A stretch of 64,000 nt of DNA from assembly GCF_051014685.1 (NCBI RefSeq), contig NW_027478385.1, forward strand, positions 7,502,001 through 7,566,000, written 5' to 3'. Both the position numbers and the translations under genes were made by a program. Below are positions 21,938 to 34,899 of this stretch, in pieces. The notes under the pieces were generated by a model. That model was not told the origin of the DNA. It searched no databases and was given only the letters and a program-made list of their open reading frames with translations. The first letter of the stretch is position 1. Each line of letters begins with the position of its first letter. The DNA is from Ptiloglossa arizonensis. Its lineage: Eukaryota; Arthropoda; Insecta; Hymenoptera; Colletidae.

Positions 21938-22114
21938 CTGCTGCTCCAAACGCTTAACCAGAATGGCCTAGGGAAAAAATACACATACCGTTGTAATCGG
22001 GCGAGTTTCTACTTTCAGATGCAATAGGAATTTTTGGGTTTGTTCAATCCGTTCGCGAGATATGGGAAATTGAAACTAAGGATTGGTTGAGAAGAGAACA
22101 AATTTTTCGCACTT
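21938..22114. repeat. Monomer subfamily T8 (gggtttgttcaatcc / gaaactaaggattgg type), representative
   Basis: This 177-bp monomer is marked by gggtttgttcaatccg, then gggaaattgaaactaagg and attggttgag. It follows T7 at 21,938 and is itself followed by T5, a T7-T8-T5 order that recurs near 25,480, 27,590, 31,490 and 34,140 (the last breaks off into another type). Without T7 it also appears near 34,940, 35,650, 39,530, 40,420, 43,250 and 45,900. Confidence 0.87.
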
Positions 22115-24588
22115 CTGCTGCTCCAAACGCTTAACCAGAATGGCCTAGAGAGAAAATACACGTACCGTTGTAATCGGGCGAGTTTCTACTTTCAAATGCA
22201 ATAGGAATTTTTGGGTTAGGCCAATCCGTTCGCGAGATATGGGAGTTTGAAGCTAAGAAATGGTTGAGAAGAGAACAAAATTTTCGCAATTCTGCTGCTC
22301 CAAACGCTTAACCAGAATGGCCTAGGGAAAAAATACACATACCGTTGTAATCGGGCGAGTTTCTACTTTCAGATGCAACAGGAATTTTTGGGTTAGGTCA
22401 ATCCGTTCGCGACATATGGGAGTTTGAAGCTAAGAAATGGTTGAGAAGAGAACAAATTATTCGCAATTCTGCTGCTCCAAACGATTAACCAGAGTGGCCT
22501 AGGGAAAAAATACACACACCGTTGTAATCGGGCGAGTTTCTACTTTCAAATGCAATAGGAATTTTTGGGTTAGGTCAATCCGTTGCGAGATATGGGACAT
22601 TGAGGCTAAGAAATGGTTGAGAAGACAACAAATTTTTCGCAATTCTGCTGCTCCAAACGCTTAACCAGAATGGCCCAGGGAAAAAATACACATACGGTTG
22701 TAATCGGGCGAGTATCAACTTTCAGATGCAATAGGAATTTTTGGGTTAGGTCAATCCGTTCGCGAGATATGGGAGTTTGAAGCTAAGAACTGGTTGAGAA
22801 GACCACAAATTTTTCGCACTTCTGCTGCTCCAAACGCTTAACCAGAATGGCCCAGGGAAAAAATACACATACGGTTGTAATCGGGCGAGTATCAGCTTTC
22901 AGATGCAACAGGAATTTTTGGGTTAGTTCAATCCGTCCGCGAGATATGGGACATTGAGGCTAAGAAATGGTTGAGAAGACAACAAATTTTTCGCACTTCT
23001 GCTGCTCCAAACGCTTAACCAGAATGGCCTAGGGAAAAAATACCCATACCGTTGTAATCGGGCGAGTTTCTACTTTCAGATGCAACAGGAATTTTTGGGT
23101 TAGGTCAATCCGTTCGCGAGATATGGGAGTTTGAAGCTAAGAACTGGTTGAGAAGGCCACAAATTTTTCGCACTTCTGCTTCTCCAAACGCTTAACCAGA
23201 ATGTCCTAGGGAAAAAATACACATACGGTTGTAATCGGGCGAGTTTCTACTTTCAGATGCAATAGGAATTTTTGGGTTAGGTCAATCCGTTCGCGACATA
23301 TGGGAGTTTGAAGCTAAGAAATGGTTGAGAAGAGAACAAATTATTCGCAATTCTGCTGCTCCAAACGCTTAACCAGAGTGGCCTAGGGAAAAAATGCACA
23401 CACCGTTGTAATCGGGCGAGTTTCTACTTTCAAATGCAATAGGAATTTTTGGGTTAGGTCAATCCGTTGCGAGATATGGGAGTTTGAAGACAAGAAATGG
23501 TTGAGAAGGCAAAAAATTTTCGCAATTCTGCTGCTCCAAACGCTTAACCAGAATGGCCGAGGGAAAAAATACACATACCGTTGTAATCGGGCGAGTTTCT
23601 ACTTTCAGATGCAACAGGAATTTTTGGGGTAGGTCAATCCGTTCGCGAGATATGGGAGTTTGAAGCTATGAAATGGTTGAGAAGACAACAAATTTTTCGC
23701 ACTTCTGCTGCTCCAAACGCTTAACCAGAATGGCCTAGGGAAAAAATACCCATACCGTTGTAATCGGACGAGTTTCTACTTTCAGTTACAATAGGAATTT
23801 TTGGGTTAGGTCAATCCGTTCGTGAGATAAGGGACTTTGAAGCTAAGAAATGGTTGACAAGGCAACAAATTTTTCGCACTTGTGCTGCTCCAATCGCTTA
23901 ACCAGAATGACCTAGGGGAAAAATACACGTACCGTTGTAATCGGGCGAGTTTCTACTTTCAAATGCAATAGGAATTTTAGGGTTAGGCCCATCCGTTCGC
24001 GAGATATGAGAGTTTGAAGCTAAAAAATGGTTGAGAAGAGAACATATTTTCGCAATTCTGCTGCTCCAAACGCTTAACCAGAATGGCCTAGGGAAAAAAT
24101 ACCCATACCGTTGTAATCGGGCGAGTTTCTACTTTCCGATGCAACAGGAATTTTTGGGTTAGGTCAATCCGTTCGCGAGATATGGGAGTTTGAAGCTAAG
24201 AACTGGTTGAGAAGACCACAAATTTTTCGCACTTCTGCTGCTCCAAACGCTTAACCAGAATGGCCCAGGGAAAAAATACACATACGGTTGTAATCGGGCG
24301 AGTATCAACATTCAGATGCAATAGGAATTTTTGGGTTAGTTCAATCCGTTCGCGAGATATGGGACATTGAAGCTAAGAAATGGTTGGGAAGACAACAAAT
24401 TTTTCGCACTTCTGCTGCTCCAAACGCTTAACCAGAATGGCCTAGGGAAAAAATACCCATACCGTTGTAATCGGACGAGTTTCTACTTTCAGTTACAATA
24501 GGAATTTTTGGGTTAGGTCAATCCGTTCGCGACATATGGGAGTTTGAAGCTAAGAAATGGTTGAGAAGAGAACAAATTATTCGCAATT

Positions 24589-24762
24589 CTGCTGCTCCAA
24601 ACGCTTAACCAGAGTGGCCTAGGGAAAAAATACACACACCGTTGTAATCGGGCGAGTTTCTACTTTCAATTGCAATAGGAATTTTTGGGTTAGATCATCC
24701 GTTGCGAGATATGGGAGTTTGAAGACAAGAAATGGTTGAGAAGGCAAAAAATTTTCGCAATT
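24589..24762. repeat. Monomer T6 variant of 174 bp (ttcaattgc, tcatcc)
   Basis: This T6 derivative has caattgcaat in place of caaatgcaat and has lost one further A (tcatccgttg for tcaatccgttg), making 174 bp. The caattgc change recurs at about 27,141, 30,674, 33,326 and 37,395, always in block B, with spacings of 2,473, 3,533, 2,652 and 4,069 bp (14, 20, 15 and 23 monomers). It tags a module copied repeatedly within block B. Confidence 0.88.
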
Positions 24763-25824
24763 CTGCTGCTCCAAACGCTTAACCAGAATGGCCTAGGGAA
24801 AAAATACACATACCGTTGTAATCGGGCGAGTTTCTACTTTCAGATGCAACAGGAATTTTTGGGTTAGGTCAATCCGTTCGCGAGATATGGGAGTTTGAAG
24901 CTAAGAACTGGTTGAGAAGACCACAAATTTTTCGCACTTCTGCTGCTCCAAACGCTTAACCAGAATGGCCCAGGGAAAAAATACACATACGGTTGTAATC
25001 GGGCGAGTATCAACTTTCAGATGCAATAGGAATTTTTGGGTTAGTTCAATCCGTTCGCGAGATATGGGACATTGAAGCTAAGAAATGGTTGAGAAGACAA
25101 CAAATTTTTCGCAATTCTGCTGCTCCAAACGCTTAACCAGAATGGCCTAGGGAAAAAATACCCATACCGTTGTAATCGGACGAGTTTCTACTTTCAGTTA
25201 CAATAGGAATTTTTGGGTTAGGTCAATCCGTTCGTGAGATAAGGGACTTTGAATCTAAGAAATGGTTGACAAGGCAACAAATTTTTCGCACTTGTGCTGC
25301 TCCAATCGCTTAACCAGAATGGCCTAGGGGAAAAATACACGTACCGTTGTAATCGGGCGAGTTTCTACTTTCAAATGCAATAGGAATTTTAGGGTTAGGC
25401 CCATCCGTTCGCGAGATATGAGAGTTTGAAGCTAAAAAATGGTTGAGAAGAGAACATATTTTTCGCAATTCTGCTGCTCCAAACGCTTAACCAGAATGGC
25501 CTAGGGAAAAAATACACATACCGTTGTAATCGGGCGAGTTTCTACTTTCAGATGCAATAGGAATTTTTGGGTTTGTTCAATCCGTTCGCGAGATATGGGA
25601 AATTGAAACTAAGGATTGGTTGAGAAGAGAACAAATTTTTCGCACTTCTGCTGCTCCAAACGCTTAACCAGAATGGCCTAGAGAGAAAATACACGTACCG
25701 TTGTAATCGGGCGAGTTTCTACTTTCAAATGCAATAGGAATTTTTGGGTTAGGCCAATCCGTTCGCGAGATATGGGAGTTTGAAGCTAAGAAATGGTTGA
25801 GAAGAGAACAAAATTTTCGCAATT

Positions 25825-26002
25825 CTGCTGCTGCAAACGCTTAACCAGAATGGCCTAGGGAAAAAAATACACATACCGTTGTTATCGGGCGAGTTTCTAC
25901 TTTCAGATGCAACAGGAATTTTTGGGTTAGGTCAATCCGTTCGCGAGATATGGGAGTTTGAAGCTAGGAACTGGTTGAGAAGACAACAAATTTTTCGCAA
26001 TT
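25825..26002. repeat. Monomer subfamily T9, 178 bp (seven-A tract, gttgttatcgg), representative
   Basis: This 178-bp monomer has one extra A in the u37 A-tract and reads accgttgttatcggg instead of accgttgtaatcggg. It usually continues cagatgcaacagg, then gaagctaggaactgg. Copies lie near 31,860, 35,230, 35,940, 40,710, 43,540, 50,610, 51,670, 52,730, 55,030, 59,810 and 62,815. The extra A explains why repeat units containing T9 exceed a multiple of 177 by one. Confidence 0.88.
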
Positions 26003-29000
26003 CTGCTGCTCCAAACGCTTAACCAGAATGGCCCAGGGAAAAAATGCACATACCCTTGTAATCGGGCGAGTTTCTACTTTCAAATGCATTAGGAATTTTT
26101 GGGTTAGGCCAATCCGTTCGCGAGATATGGGAGTTTGAAGCTAAGGACTGGATGAGAAGACCACAAATTTTTCGCACTTCTGCTGCTCCAAACGCTTAAC
26201 CAGAATGGCCCAGGGAAAAATACACATACGGTTGTAATCGGGCGAGTATCAACTTTCAGATGCAATAGGAATTTTTGGGTTAGTTCAATCCGTCCGCGAG
26301 ATATGGGACATTGAAGCTAAGAAATGGTTGAGAAGACAACAAATTTTTCGCACTTCTGCTGCTCCAAACGCTTAACCAGAATGGCCCAGGGAAAAAATAC
26401 ACATACGGTTGTAATCGGGCGAGTATCAACTTTCAGATGCAATAGGAATTTTTGGGTTAGTTCAATCCGTTCGCGAGATATGGGATATTGAAGCTAAGAA
26501 ATGGTTGAGAAGACAACAAATTTTTCGCACTTCTGCTGCTCCAAACGCTTAACCAGAATGGCCTAGGGAAAAAATACCCATACCGTTGTAATCGGGCGAG
26601 TTTCTACTTTCAGATGCAATAGGAATTTTTGGGTTAGGTCAATCCGTTGCGAGATATGGGAGTTTGAAGACAAGAAATGGTTGAGAAGGCAAAAAATTTT
26701 CGCAATTCTGCTGCTCCAAACGCTTAACCAGAATGGCCCAGGGAAAAAATACACATACGGTTGTAATCGGGCGAGTATCAACATTCAGATGCAATAGGAA
26801 TTTTTGGGTTAGTTCAATCCGTTCGCGAGATATGGGACATTGAAGCTAAGAAATGGTTGGGAAGACAACAAATTTTTCGCACTTCTGCTGCTCCAAACGC
26901 TTAACCAGAATGGCCTAGGGAAAAAATACCCATACCGTTGTAATCGGACGAGTTTCTACTTTCAGTTACAATAGGAATTTTTGGGTTAGGTCAATCCGTT
27001 CGCGACATATGGGAGTTTGAAGCTAAGAAATGTTTGAGAAGAGAACAAATTATTCGCAATTCTGCTGCTCCAAACGCTTAACCAGAGTGGCCTAGGGAAA
27101 AAATACACACACCGTTGTAATCGGGCGAGTTTCTACTTTCAATTGCAATAGGAATTTTTGGGTTAGGTCATCCGTTGCGAGATATGGGAGTTTGAAGACA
27201 AGAAATGGTTGAGAAGGCAAAAAATTTTCGCAATTCTGCAGCTCCAAACGCTTAACCAGAATGGCCTAGGGAAAAAATACACATACCGTTGTAATCGGAC
27301 GAGTTTCTACTTTCAGTTACAATAGGAATTTTTGGGTTAGGTCAATCCGTTCGTGAGATAAGGGACTTTGAAGCTAAGAAATGGTTGACAAGGCAACAAA
27401 TTTTTCGCACTTGTGCTGCTCCAATCGCTTAACCAGAATGGCCAAGGGGAAAAATACACGTACCGTTGTAATCGGGCGAGTTTCTACTTTCAAATGCAAT
27501 AGGAATTTTAGGGTTAGGCCCATCCGTTCGCGAGATATGAGAGTTTGAAGCTAAAAAATGGTTGAGAAGAGAACATATTTTTCGCAATTCTGCTGCTCCA
27601 AACGCTTAACCAGAATGGGCTAGGGAAAAAATACACATACCGTTGTAATCGGGCGAGTTTCTACTTTCAGATGCAATAGGAATTTTTGGGTTTGTTCAAT
27701 CCGTTCGCGAGATATGGGAAATTGAAACTAAGGATTGGTTGAGAAGAGAACAAATTTTTCGCACTTCTGCTGCTCCAAACGCTTAACCAGAATGGCCTAG
27801 AGAGAAAATACACGTACCGTTGTAATCGGGCGAGTTTCTACTTTCAAATGCAATAGGAATTTTTGGGTTAGGCCAATCCGTTCGCGAGATATGGGAGTTT
27901 GAAGCTAAGAAATGGTTGAGAAGAGAACAAAATTTTCGCAATTCTGCTGCTCCAAACGCTTAACCAGAATGGCCTAGGGAAAAAATACACACACCGTTGT
28001 AATCGGGCGAGTATCAACTTTCAGATGCAATAGGAATTTTTGGGTTAGTTCAATCCGTTCGCGAGATATGGGACATTGAAGCTAAGAAATGGTTGAGAAG
28101 ACAACAAATTTTTCGCAATTCTGCTGCTCCAAACGCTTAACCAGAATGGCCCAGGGAAAAAATGCACATACCGTTGTAATCGGGCGAGTTTCTACTTTCA
28201 AATGCAATAGGAATTTTAGGGTTAGGCCCATCCGTTCGCGAGATATGCGAGTTTGAAGCTAAGAAATGGTTGAGAAGAGAACATATTTTTCGCAATTCTG
28301 CTGCTCCAAACGCTTAACCAGAATGGCCTAGGGAAAAAATACCCATACCATTGTAATCGGGCGAGTTTCTACTTTCAGATGCAACAGGAATTTTTGGGTT
28401 AGGTCAATCCGTTGCGAGATATGGGAGTTTGAAGGCAAGAAATGGTTGAGAAGGCAAAAAATTTTCGCAATTCTGCTGCTCCAAACGCTTAACCAGAATG
28501 GCCTAGGGAAAAAATACACATACCGTTGTAATCGGGCGAGTTTCTACTTTCAGATGCAACAGGAATTTTTGGGTTAGGTCAATCCGTTCGCGAGATATGG
28601 GAGTTTGAAGCTAAGAACTGGTTGAGAAGACCACAAATTTTTCGCACTTCTGCTGCTCCAAACGCTTAACCAGAATGGCCCAGGGAAAAAATACACATAC
28701 GGTTGTAATCGGGCGAGTATCAACTTTCAGATGCAACAGGAATTTTTGGGTTAGTTCAATCCGTCCGCGAGATATGGGACATTGAGGCTAAGAAATGGTT
28801 GAGAAGACAACAAATTTTTCGCAATTCTGCTGCTCCAAACGCTTAACCAGAATGGCCCAGGGAAAAAATACACATACGGTTGTAATCGGGCGAGTATCAA
28901 CTTTCAGATGCAATAGGAATTTTTGGGTTAGTTCAATCCGTTCGCGAGATATGGGACATTGAAGCTAAGAAATGGTTGAGAAGACAACAAATTTTTCGCA

Positions 29001-29004
29001 CTTC

Positions 29005-32000
29005 TGCTGCTCCAAACGCTTAACCAGAATGGCCTAGGGAAAAAATACCCATACCGTTGTAATCGGGCGAGTTTCTACTTTCAGATGCAACAGGAATTTT
29101 TGGGTTAGGTCAATCCGTTCGCGAGATATGGGAGTTTGAAGCTAAGAACTGGTTGAGAAGGCCACAAATTTTTCGCACTTCTGCTTCTCCAAACGCTTAA
29201 CCAGAATGTCCTAGGGAAAAAATACACATACGGTTGTAATCGGGCGAGTTTCTACTTTCAGATGCAATAGGAATTTTTGGGTTAGGTCAATCCGTTCGCG
29301 ACATATGGGAGTTTGAAGCTAAGAAATGGTTGAGAAGAGAACAAATTATTCGCAATTCTGCTGCTCCAAACGCTTAACCAGAGTGGCCTAGGGAAAAAAT
29401 ACACACACCGTTGTAATCGGGCGAGTTTCTACTTTCAAATGCAATAGGAATTTTTGGGTTAGGTCAATCCGTTGCGAGATATGGGAGTTTGAAGACAAGA
29501 AATGGTTGAGAAGGCAAAAAATTTTCGCAATTCTGCTGCTCCAAACGCTTAACCAGAATGGCCTAGGGAAAAAATACACATACCGTTGTAATCGGGCGAG
29601 TTTCTACTTTCAGATGCAACAGGAATTTTTGGGGTAGGTCAATCCGTTCGCGAGATATGGGAGTTTGAAGCTATGAAATGGTTGAGAAGACAACAAATTT
29701 TTCGCAATTCTGCTGCTCCAAACGCTTAACCAGAATGGCCCAGGGAAAAAATACACATACGGTTGTAATCGGGCGAGTATCAACTTTCAGATGCAATAGG
29801 AATTTTTGGGTTAGTTCAATCCGTTCGCGAGATATGGGACATTGAAGCTAAGAAATGGTTGAGAAGACAACAAATTTTTCGCACTTCTGCTGCTCCAAAC
29901 GCTTAACCAGAATGGCCTAGGGAAAAAATACCCATACCGTTGTAATCGGACGAGTTTCTACTTTCAGTTACAATAGGAATTTTTGGGTTAGGTCAATCCG
30001 TTCGTGAGATAAGGGACTTTGAAGCTAAGAAATGGTTGACAAGGCAACAAATTTTTCGCACTTGTGCTGCTCCAATCGCTTAACCAGAATGGCCTAGGGG
30101 AAAAATACACGTACCGTTGTAATCGGGCGAGTTTCTACTTTCCGATGCAACAGGAATTTTTGGGTTAGGTCAATCCGTTCGCGAGATATGGGAGTTTGAA
30201 GCTAAGAACTGGTTGAGAAGACCACAAATTTTTCGCACTTCTGCTGCTCCAAACGCTTAACCAGAATGGCCCAGGGAAAAAATACACATACGGTTGTAAT
30301 CGGGCGAGTATCGACATTCAGATGCAATAGGAATTTTTGGGTTAGTTCAATCCGTTCGCGAGATATGGGACATTGAAGCTAAGAAATGGTTGGGAAGACA
30401 ACAAATTTTTCGCACTTCTGCTGCTCCAAACGCTTAACCAGAATGGCCTAGGGAAAAAATACCCATACCGTTGTAATCGGACGAGTTTCTACTTTCAGTT
30501 ACAATAGGAATTTTTGGGTTAGGTCAATCCGTTCGCGACATACGGGAGTTTGAAGCTAAGAAATGGTTGAGAAGAGAACAAATTATTCGCAATTCTGCTG
30601 CTCCAAACGCTTAACCAGAGTGGCCTAGGGAAAAAATACACACACCGTTGTAATCGGGCGAGTTTCTACTTTCAATTGCAATAGGAATTTTTGGGTTAGG
30701 TCATCTGTTGCGAGATATGGGAGTTTGAAGACAAGAAATGGTTGAGAAGGCAAAAAATTTTCGCAATTCTGCTGCTCCAAACGCTTAACCAGAATGGCCT
30801 AGGGAAAAAATACACATACCGTTGTAATCGGGCGAGTTTCTACTTTCAGATGCAACAGGAATTTTTGGGTTAGGTCAATCCGTTCGCGAGATATGGGAGT
30901 TTGAAGCTAAGAACTGGTTGAGAAGACCACAAATTTTTCGCACTTCTGCTGCTCCAAACGCTTAACCAGAATGGCCCAGGGAAAAAATACACATACGGTT
31001 GTAATCGGGCGAGTATCAACTTTCAGATGCAATAGGAATTTTTGGGTTAGTTCAATCCGTTCGCGAGATATGGGACATTGAAGCTAAGAAATGGTTGAGA
31101 AGACAACAAATTTTTCGCACTTCTGCTGCTCCAAACGCTTAACCAGAATGGCCTAGGGAAAAAATACCCATACCGTTGTAATCGGACGAGTTTCTACTTT
31201 CAGTTACAATAGGAATTTTTGGGTTAGGTCAATCCGTTCGTGAGATAAGGGACTTTGAAGCTAAGAAATGGTTGACAAGGCAACAAATTTTTCGCACTTG
31301 TGCTGCTCTAATCGCTTAACCAGAATGGCCTAGGGGAAAAATACACGTACCGTTGTAATCGGGCGAGTTTCTACTTTCAAATGCAATAGGAATTTTAGGG
31401 TTAGGCCCATCCGTTCGCGAGATATGAGAGTTTGAAGCTAAAAAATGGTTGAGAAGAGAACATATTTTTCGCAATTCTGCTGCTCCAAACGCTTAACCAG
31501 AATGGCCTAGGGAAAAAATACACATACCGTTGTAATCGGGCGAGTTTCTACTTTCAGATGCAATAGGAATTTTTGGGTTTGTTCAATCCGTTCGCGATAT
31601 ATGGGAAATTGAAACTAAGGATTGGTTGAGAAGAGAACAAATTTTTCGCACTTCTGCTGCTCCAAACGCTTAACCAGAATGGCCTAGAGAGAAAATACAC
31701 GTACCGTTGTAATCGGGCGAGTTTCTACTTTCAAATGCAATAGGAATTTTTGGGTTAGGCCAATCCGTTCGCGAGATATGGGAGTTTGAAGCTAAGAAAT
31801 GGTTGAGAAGAGAACAAAATTTTCGCAATTCTGCTGCTCCAAACGCTTAACCAGAATGGCCTAGGGAAAAAAATACACATACCGTTGTTATCGGGCGAGT
31901 TTCTACTTTCAGATGCAACAGGAATTTTTGGGTTAGGTCAATCCGTTCGCGAGATATGGGAGTTTGAAGCTAGGAACTGGTTGAGAAGACAACAAATTTT

Positions 32001-32073
32001 TCGCAATTCTGCTGCTCCAAACGCTTAACCAGAATGGCCCAGGGAAAAAATGCACATACCGTTGTAATCGGGC
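29005..32073. repeat. About 3-kb block B module, copy 2
   Basis: This is the partner of 23,000-26,067. The monomer near 30,070-30,245 is a chimera of T7 on the left (aggggaaaaatacacgtacc) and a ccgatgcaacagg monomer on the right, consistent with loss of one monomer by exchange within the monomer between about 30,118 and 30,140. Confidence 0.8.
30393..31606. repeat. 1.2-kb segment duplicated at 33,045-34,258
   Basis: The two segments match at offset 2,652 bp (15 monomers with small losses) and include the 174-bp T6 variant at 30,674 and 33,326. Differences noticed are catacggg for catatggg near 30,540, tcatctg for tcatccg near 30,702 and gctctaatcgc near 31,307. The partner ends in a T8-to-other junction near 34,258. 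Confidence 0.87.
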
Positions 32074-34260
32074 GAGTATCAACTTTCAGATGCAATAGGA
32101 ATTTTTGGGTTAGGTCAATCCGTTCGCGAGATATGGGACAATGAAGCTAAGGAATGGTTGAGAAGACAACAAATTTTTCGCAATTCTGCTGCTCCAAACA
32201 CTTAACCAGAATGGCCTAGGGAAAAAATACACATACCGTTGTAATCGGGCGAGTTTCTACTTTCAGATGCAACAGGAATTTTTGGGTTAGGTCAATCCGT
32301 TCGCGAGATATGGGAGTTTGAAGCTAAGAACTGGTTGAGAAGAGAACAAATTATTCGCAATTCTGCTGCTCCAAACGCTTAACCAGAGTGGCCTAGGGAA
32401 AAAATAAACGTACCGTTGTAATCGGGCGAGTTTCTACTTTCAAATGCAATAGGAATTTTAGGGTTAGGCCCATCCGTTCGCGAGATATGCGAGTTTGAAG
32501 CTAAGAAATGGTTGAGAAGAGAACATATTTTTCGCAATTCTGCTGCTCCAAACGCTTAACCAGAATGGCCTAGGGAAAAAATACACACACCGTTGTAATC
32601 GGGCGAGTTTCTACTTTCAGATGCAATAGGAATTTTTGGGTTAGTTCAATCCGTTCGCGAGATATGGGAAATTGAAGCTAAGGAATGGTTGAGAAGACAA
32701 CAAATTTTTCGCACTTCTGCTGCTCCAAACGCTTAACCAGAATGGCCTAGAGAGAAAATACACGTACCGTTGTAATCGGGCGAGTTTCTACTTTCAAATG
32801 CATTAGGAATTTTTGGGTTAGGCCAATCCGTTCGCGAGATATGGGAGTTTGAAGCTAAGGACTGGATGAGAAGACCACAAATTTTTCGCACTTCTGCTGC
32901 TCCAAACGCTTAACCAGAATGGCCCAGGGAAAAATACACATACGGTTGTAATCGGGCGAGTATCAACTTTCAGATGCAATAGGAATTTTTGGGTTAGTTC
33001 AATCCGTCCGCGAGATATGGGACATTGAAGCTAAGAAATGGTTGAGAAGACAACAAATTTTTCGCACTTCTGCTGCTCCAAACGCTTAACCAGAATGGCC
33101 TAGGGAAAAAATACCCATACCGTTGTAATCGGACGAGTTTCTACTTTCAGTTACAATAGGAATTTTTGGGTTAGGTCAATCCGTTCGCGACATATGGGAG
33201 TTTGAAGCTAAGAAATGGTTGAGAAGAGAACAAATTATTCGCAATTCTGCTGCTCCAAACGCTTAACCAGAGTGGCCTAGGGAAAAAATACACACACCGT
33301 TGTAATCGGGCGAGTTTCTACTTTCAATTGCAATAGGAATTTTTGGGTTAGGTCATCCGTTGCGAGATATGGGAGTTTGAAGACAAGAAATGGTTGAGAA
33401 GGCAAAAAATTTTCGCAATTCTGCTGCTCCAAACGCTTAACCAGAATGGCCTAGGGAAAAAATACACATACCGTTGTAATCGGGCGAGTTTCTACTTTCA
33501 GATGCAACAGGAATTTTTGGGTTAGGTCAATCCGTTCGCGAGATATGGGAGTTTGAAGCTAAGAACTGGTTGAGAAGACCACAAATTTTTCGCACTTCTG
33601 CTGCTCCAAACGCTTAACCAGAATGGCCCAGGGAAAAAATACACATACGGTTGTAATCGGGCGAGTATCAACTTTCAGATGCAATAGGAATTTTTGGGTT
33701 AGTTCAATCCGTTCGCGAGATATGGGACATTGAAGCTAAGAAATGGTTGAGAAGACAACAAATTTTTCGCACTTCTGCTGCTCCAAACGCTTAACCAGAA
33801 TGGCCTAGGGAAAAAATACCCATACCGTTGTAATCGGACGAGTTTCTACTTTCAGTTACAATAGGAATTTTTGGGTTAGGTCAATCCGTTCGTGAGATAA
33901 GGGACTTTGAAGCTAAGAAATGGTTGACAAGGCAACAAATTTTTCGCACTTGTGCTGCTCCAATCGCTTAACCAGAATGGCCTAGGGGAAAAATACACGT
34001 ACCGTTGTAATCGGGCGAGTTTCTACTTTCAAATGCAATAGGAATTTTAGGGTTAGGCCCATCCGTTCGCGAGATATGAGAGTTTGAAGCTAAAAAATGG
34101 TTGAGAAGAGAACATATTTTTCGCAATTCTGCTGCTCCAAACGCTTAACCAGAATGGCCTAGGGAAAAAATACACATACCGTTGTAATCGGGCGAGTTTC
34201 TACTTTCAGATGCAATAGGAATTTTTGGGTTTGTTCAATCCGTTCGCGAGATATGGGACA

Positions 34261-34525
34261 ATGAAGCTAAGGAATGGTTGAGAAGACAACAAATTTTTCG
34301 CAATTCTGCTGCTCCAAACACTTAACCAGAATGGCCTAGGGAAAAAATACACATACCGTTGTAATCGGGCGAGTTTCTACTTTCAGATGCAACAGGAATT
34401 TTTGGGTTAGGTCAATCCGTTCGCGAGATATGGGAGTTTGAAGCTAAGAACTGGTTGAGAAGAGAACAAATTATTCGCAATTCTGCTGCTCCAAACGCTT
34501 AACCAGAGTGGCCTAGGGAAAAAAA
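34261..34525. repeat. 265-bp segment matching 32,141-32,405
   Basis: Both copies carry the otherwise rare gggacaatgaagc and the caaacactt variant, and match at offset 2,120 bp. In this copy the left neighbour is a T8 5' half (gggtttgttc), so the monomer around 34,250 is chimeric. The right end switches to a T9 A-tract. Confidence 0.83.
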
Positions 34526-34899
34526 TACACATACCGTTGTTATCGGGCGAGTTTCTACTTTCAAATGCAATAGAAATTTTTAGGTTAGTTCAATCCGTTC
34601 GCGAGATATGGGACATTGAAGCTAAGAAATGGTTGAGAAGACAACAAATTTTTCGCACTTCTGCTGCTCCAAACGCTTAACCAGAATGGCCCAGGGAAAA
34701 AATACACATACGGTTGTAATCGGGCGAGTATCAACTTTCAGATGCAATAGGAATTTTTGGGTTAGTTCAATCCGTTCGCGAGATATGGGGCATTGAAGCT
34801 AAGAAATGGTTGAGAAGACAACAAATTTTTCGCACTTCTGCTGCTCCAAACGCTTAACCAGAATGGCCTAGAGAGAAAATACACGTACCGTTGTAATCG

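Larger units (their letters stand above)
23000..26067. repeat. About 3-kb block B module, copy 1
   Basis: This corresponds to about 29,005-32,073 at offset 6,005-6,006. Shared private sites include aatgtcctagg (near 23,202 and 29,207), tttggggtagg (near 23,625 and 29,630), actttccgatgc (24,131 and 30,137) and the 174-bp T6 variant (24,668 and 30,674). Between about 23,700 and 24,060 the monomer types are staggered by one unit relative to the other copy. It ends near 26,067. Confidence 0.8.
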
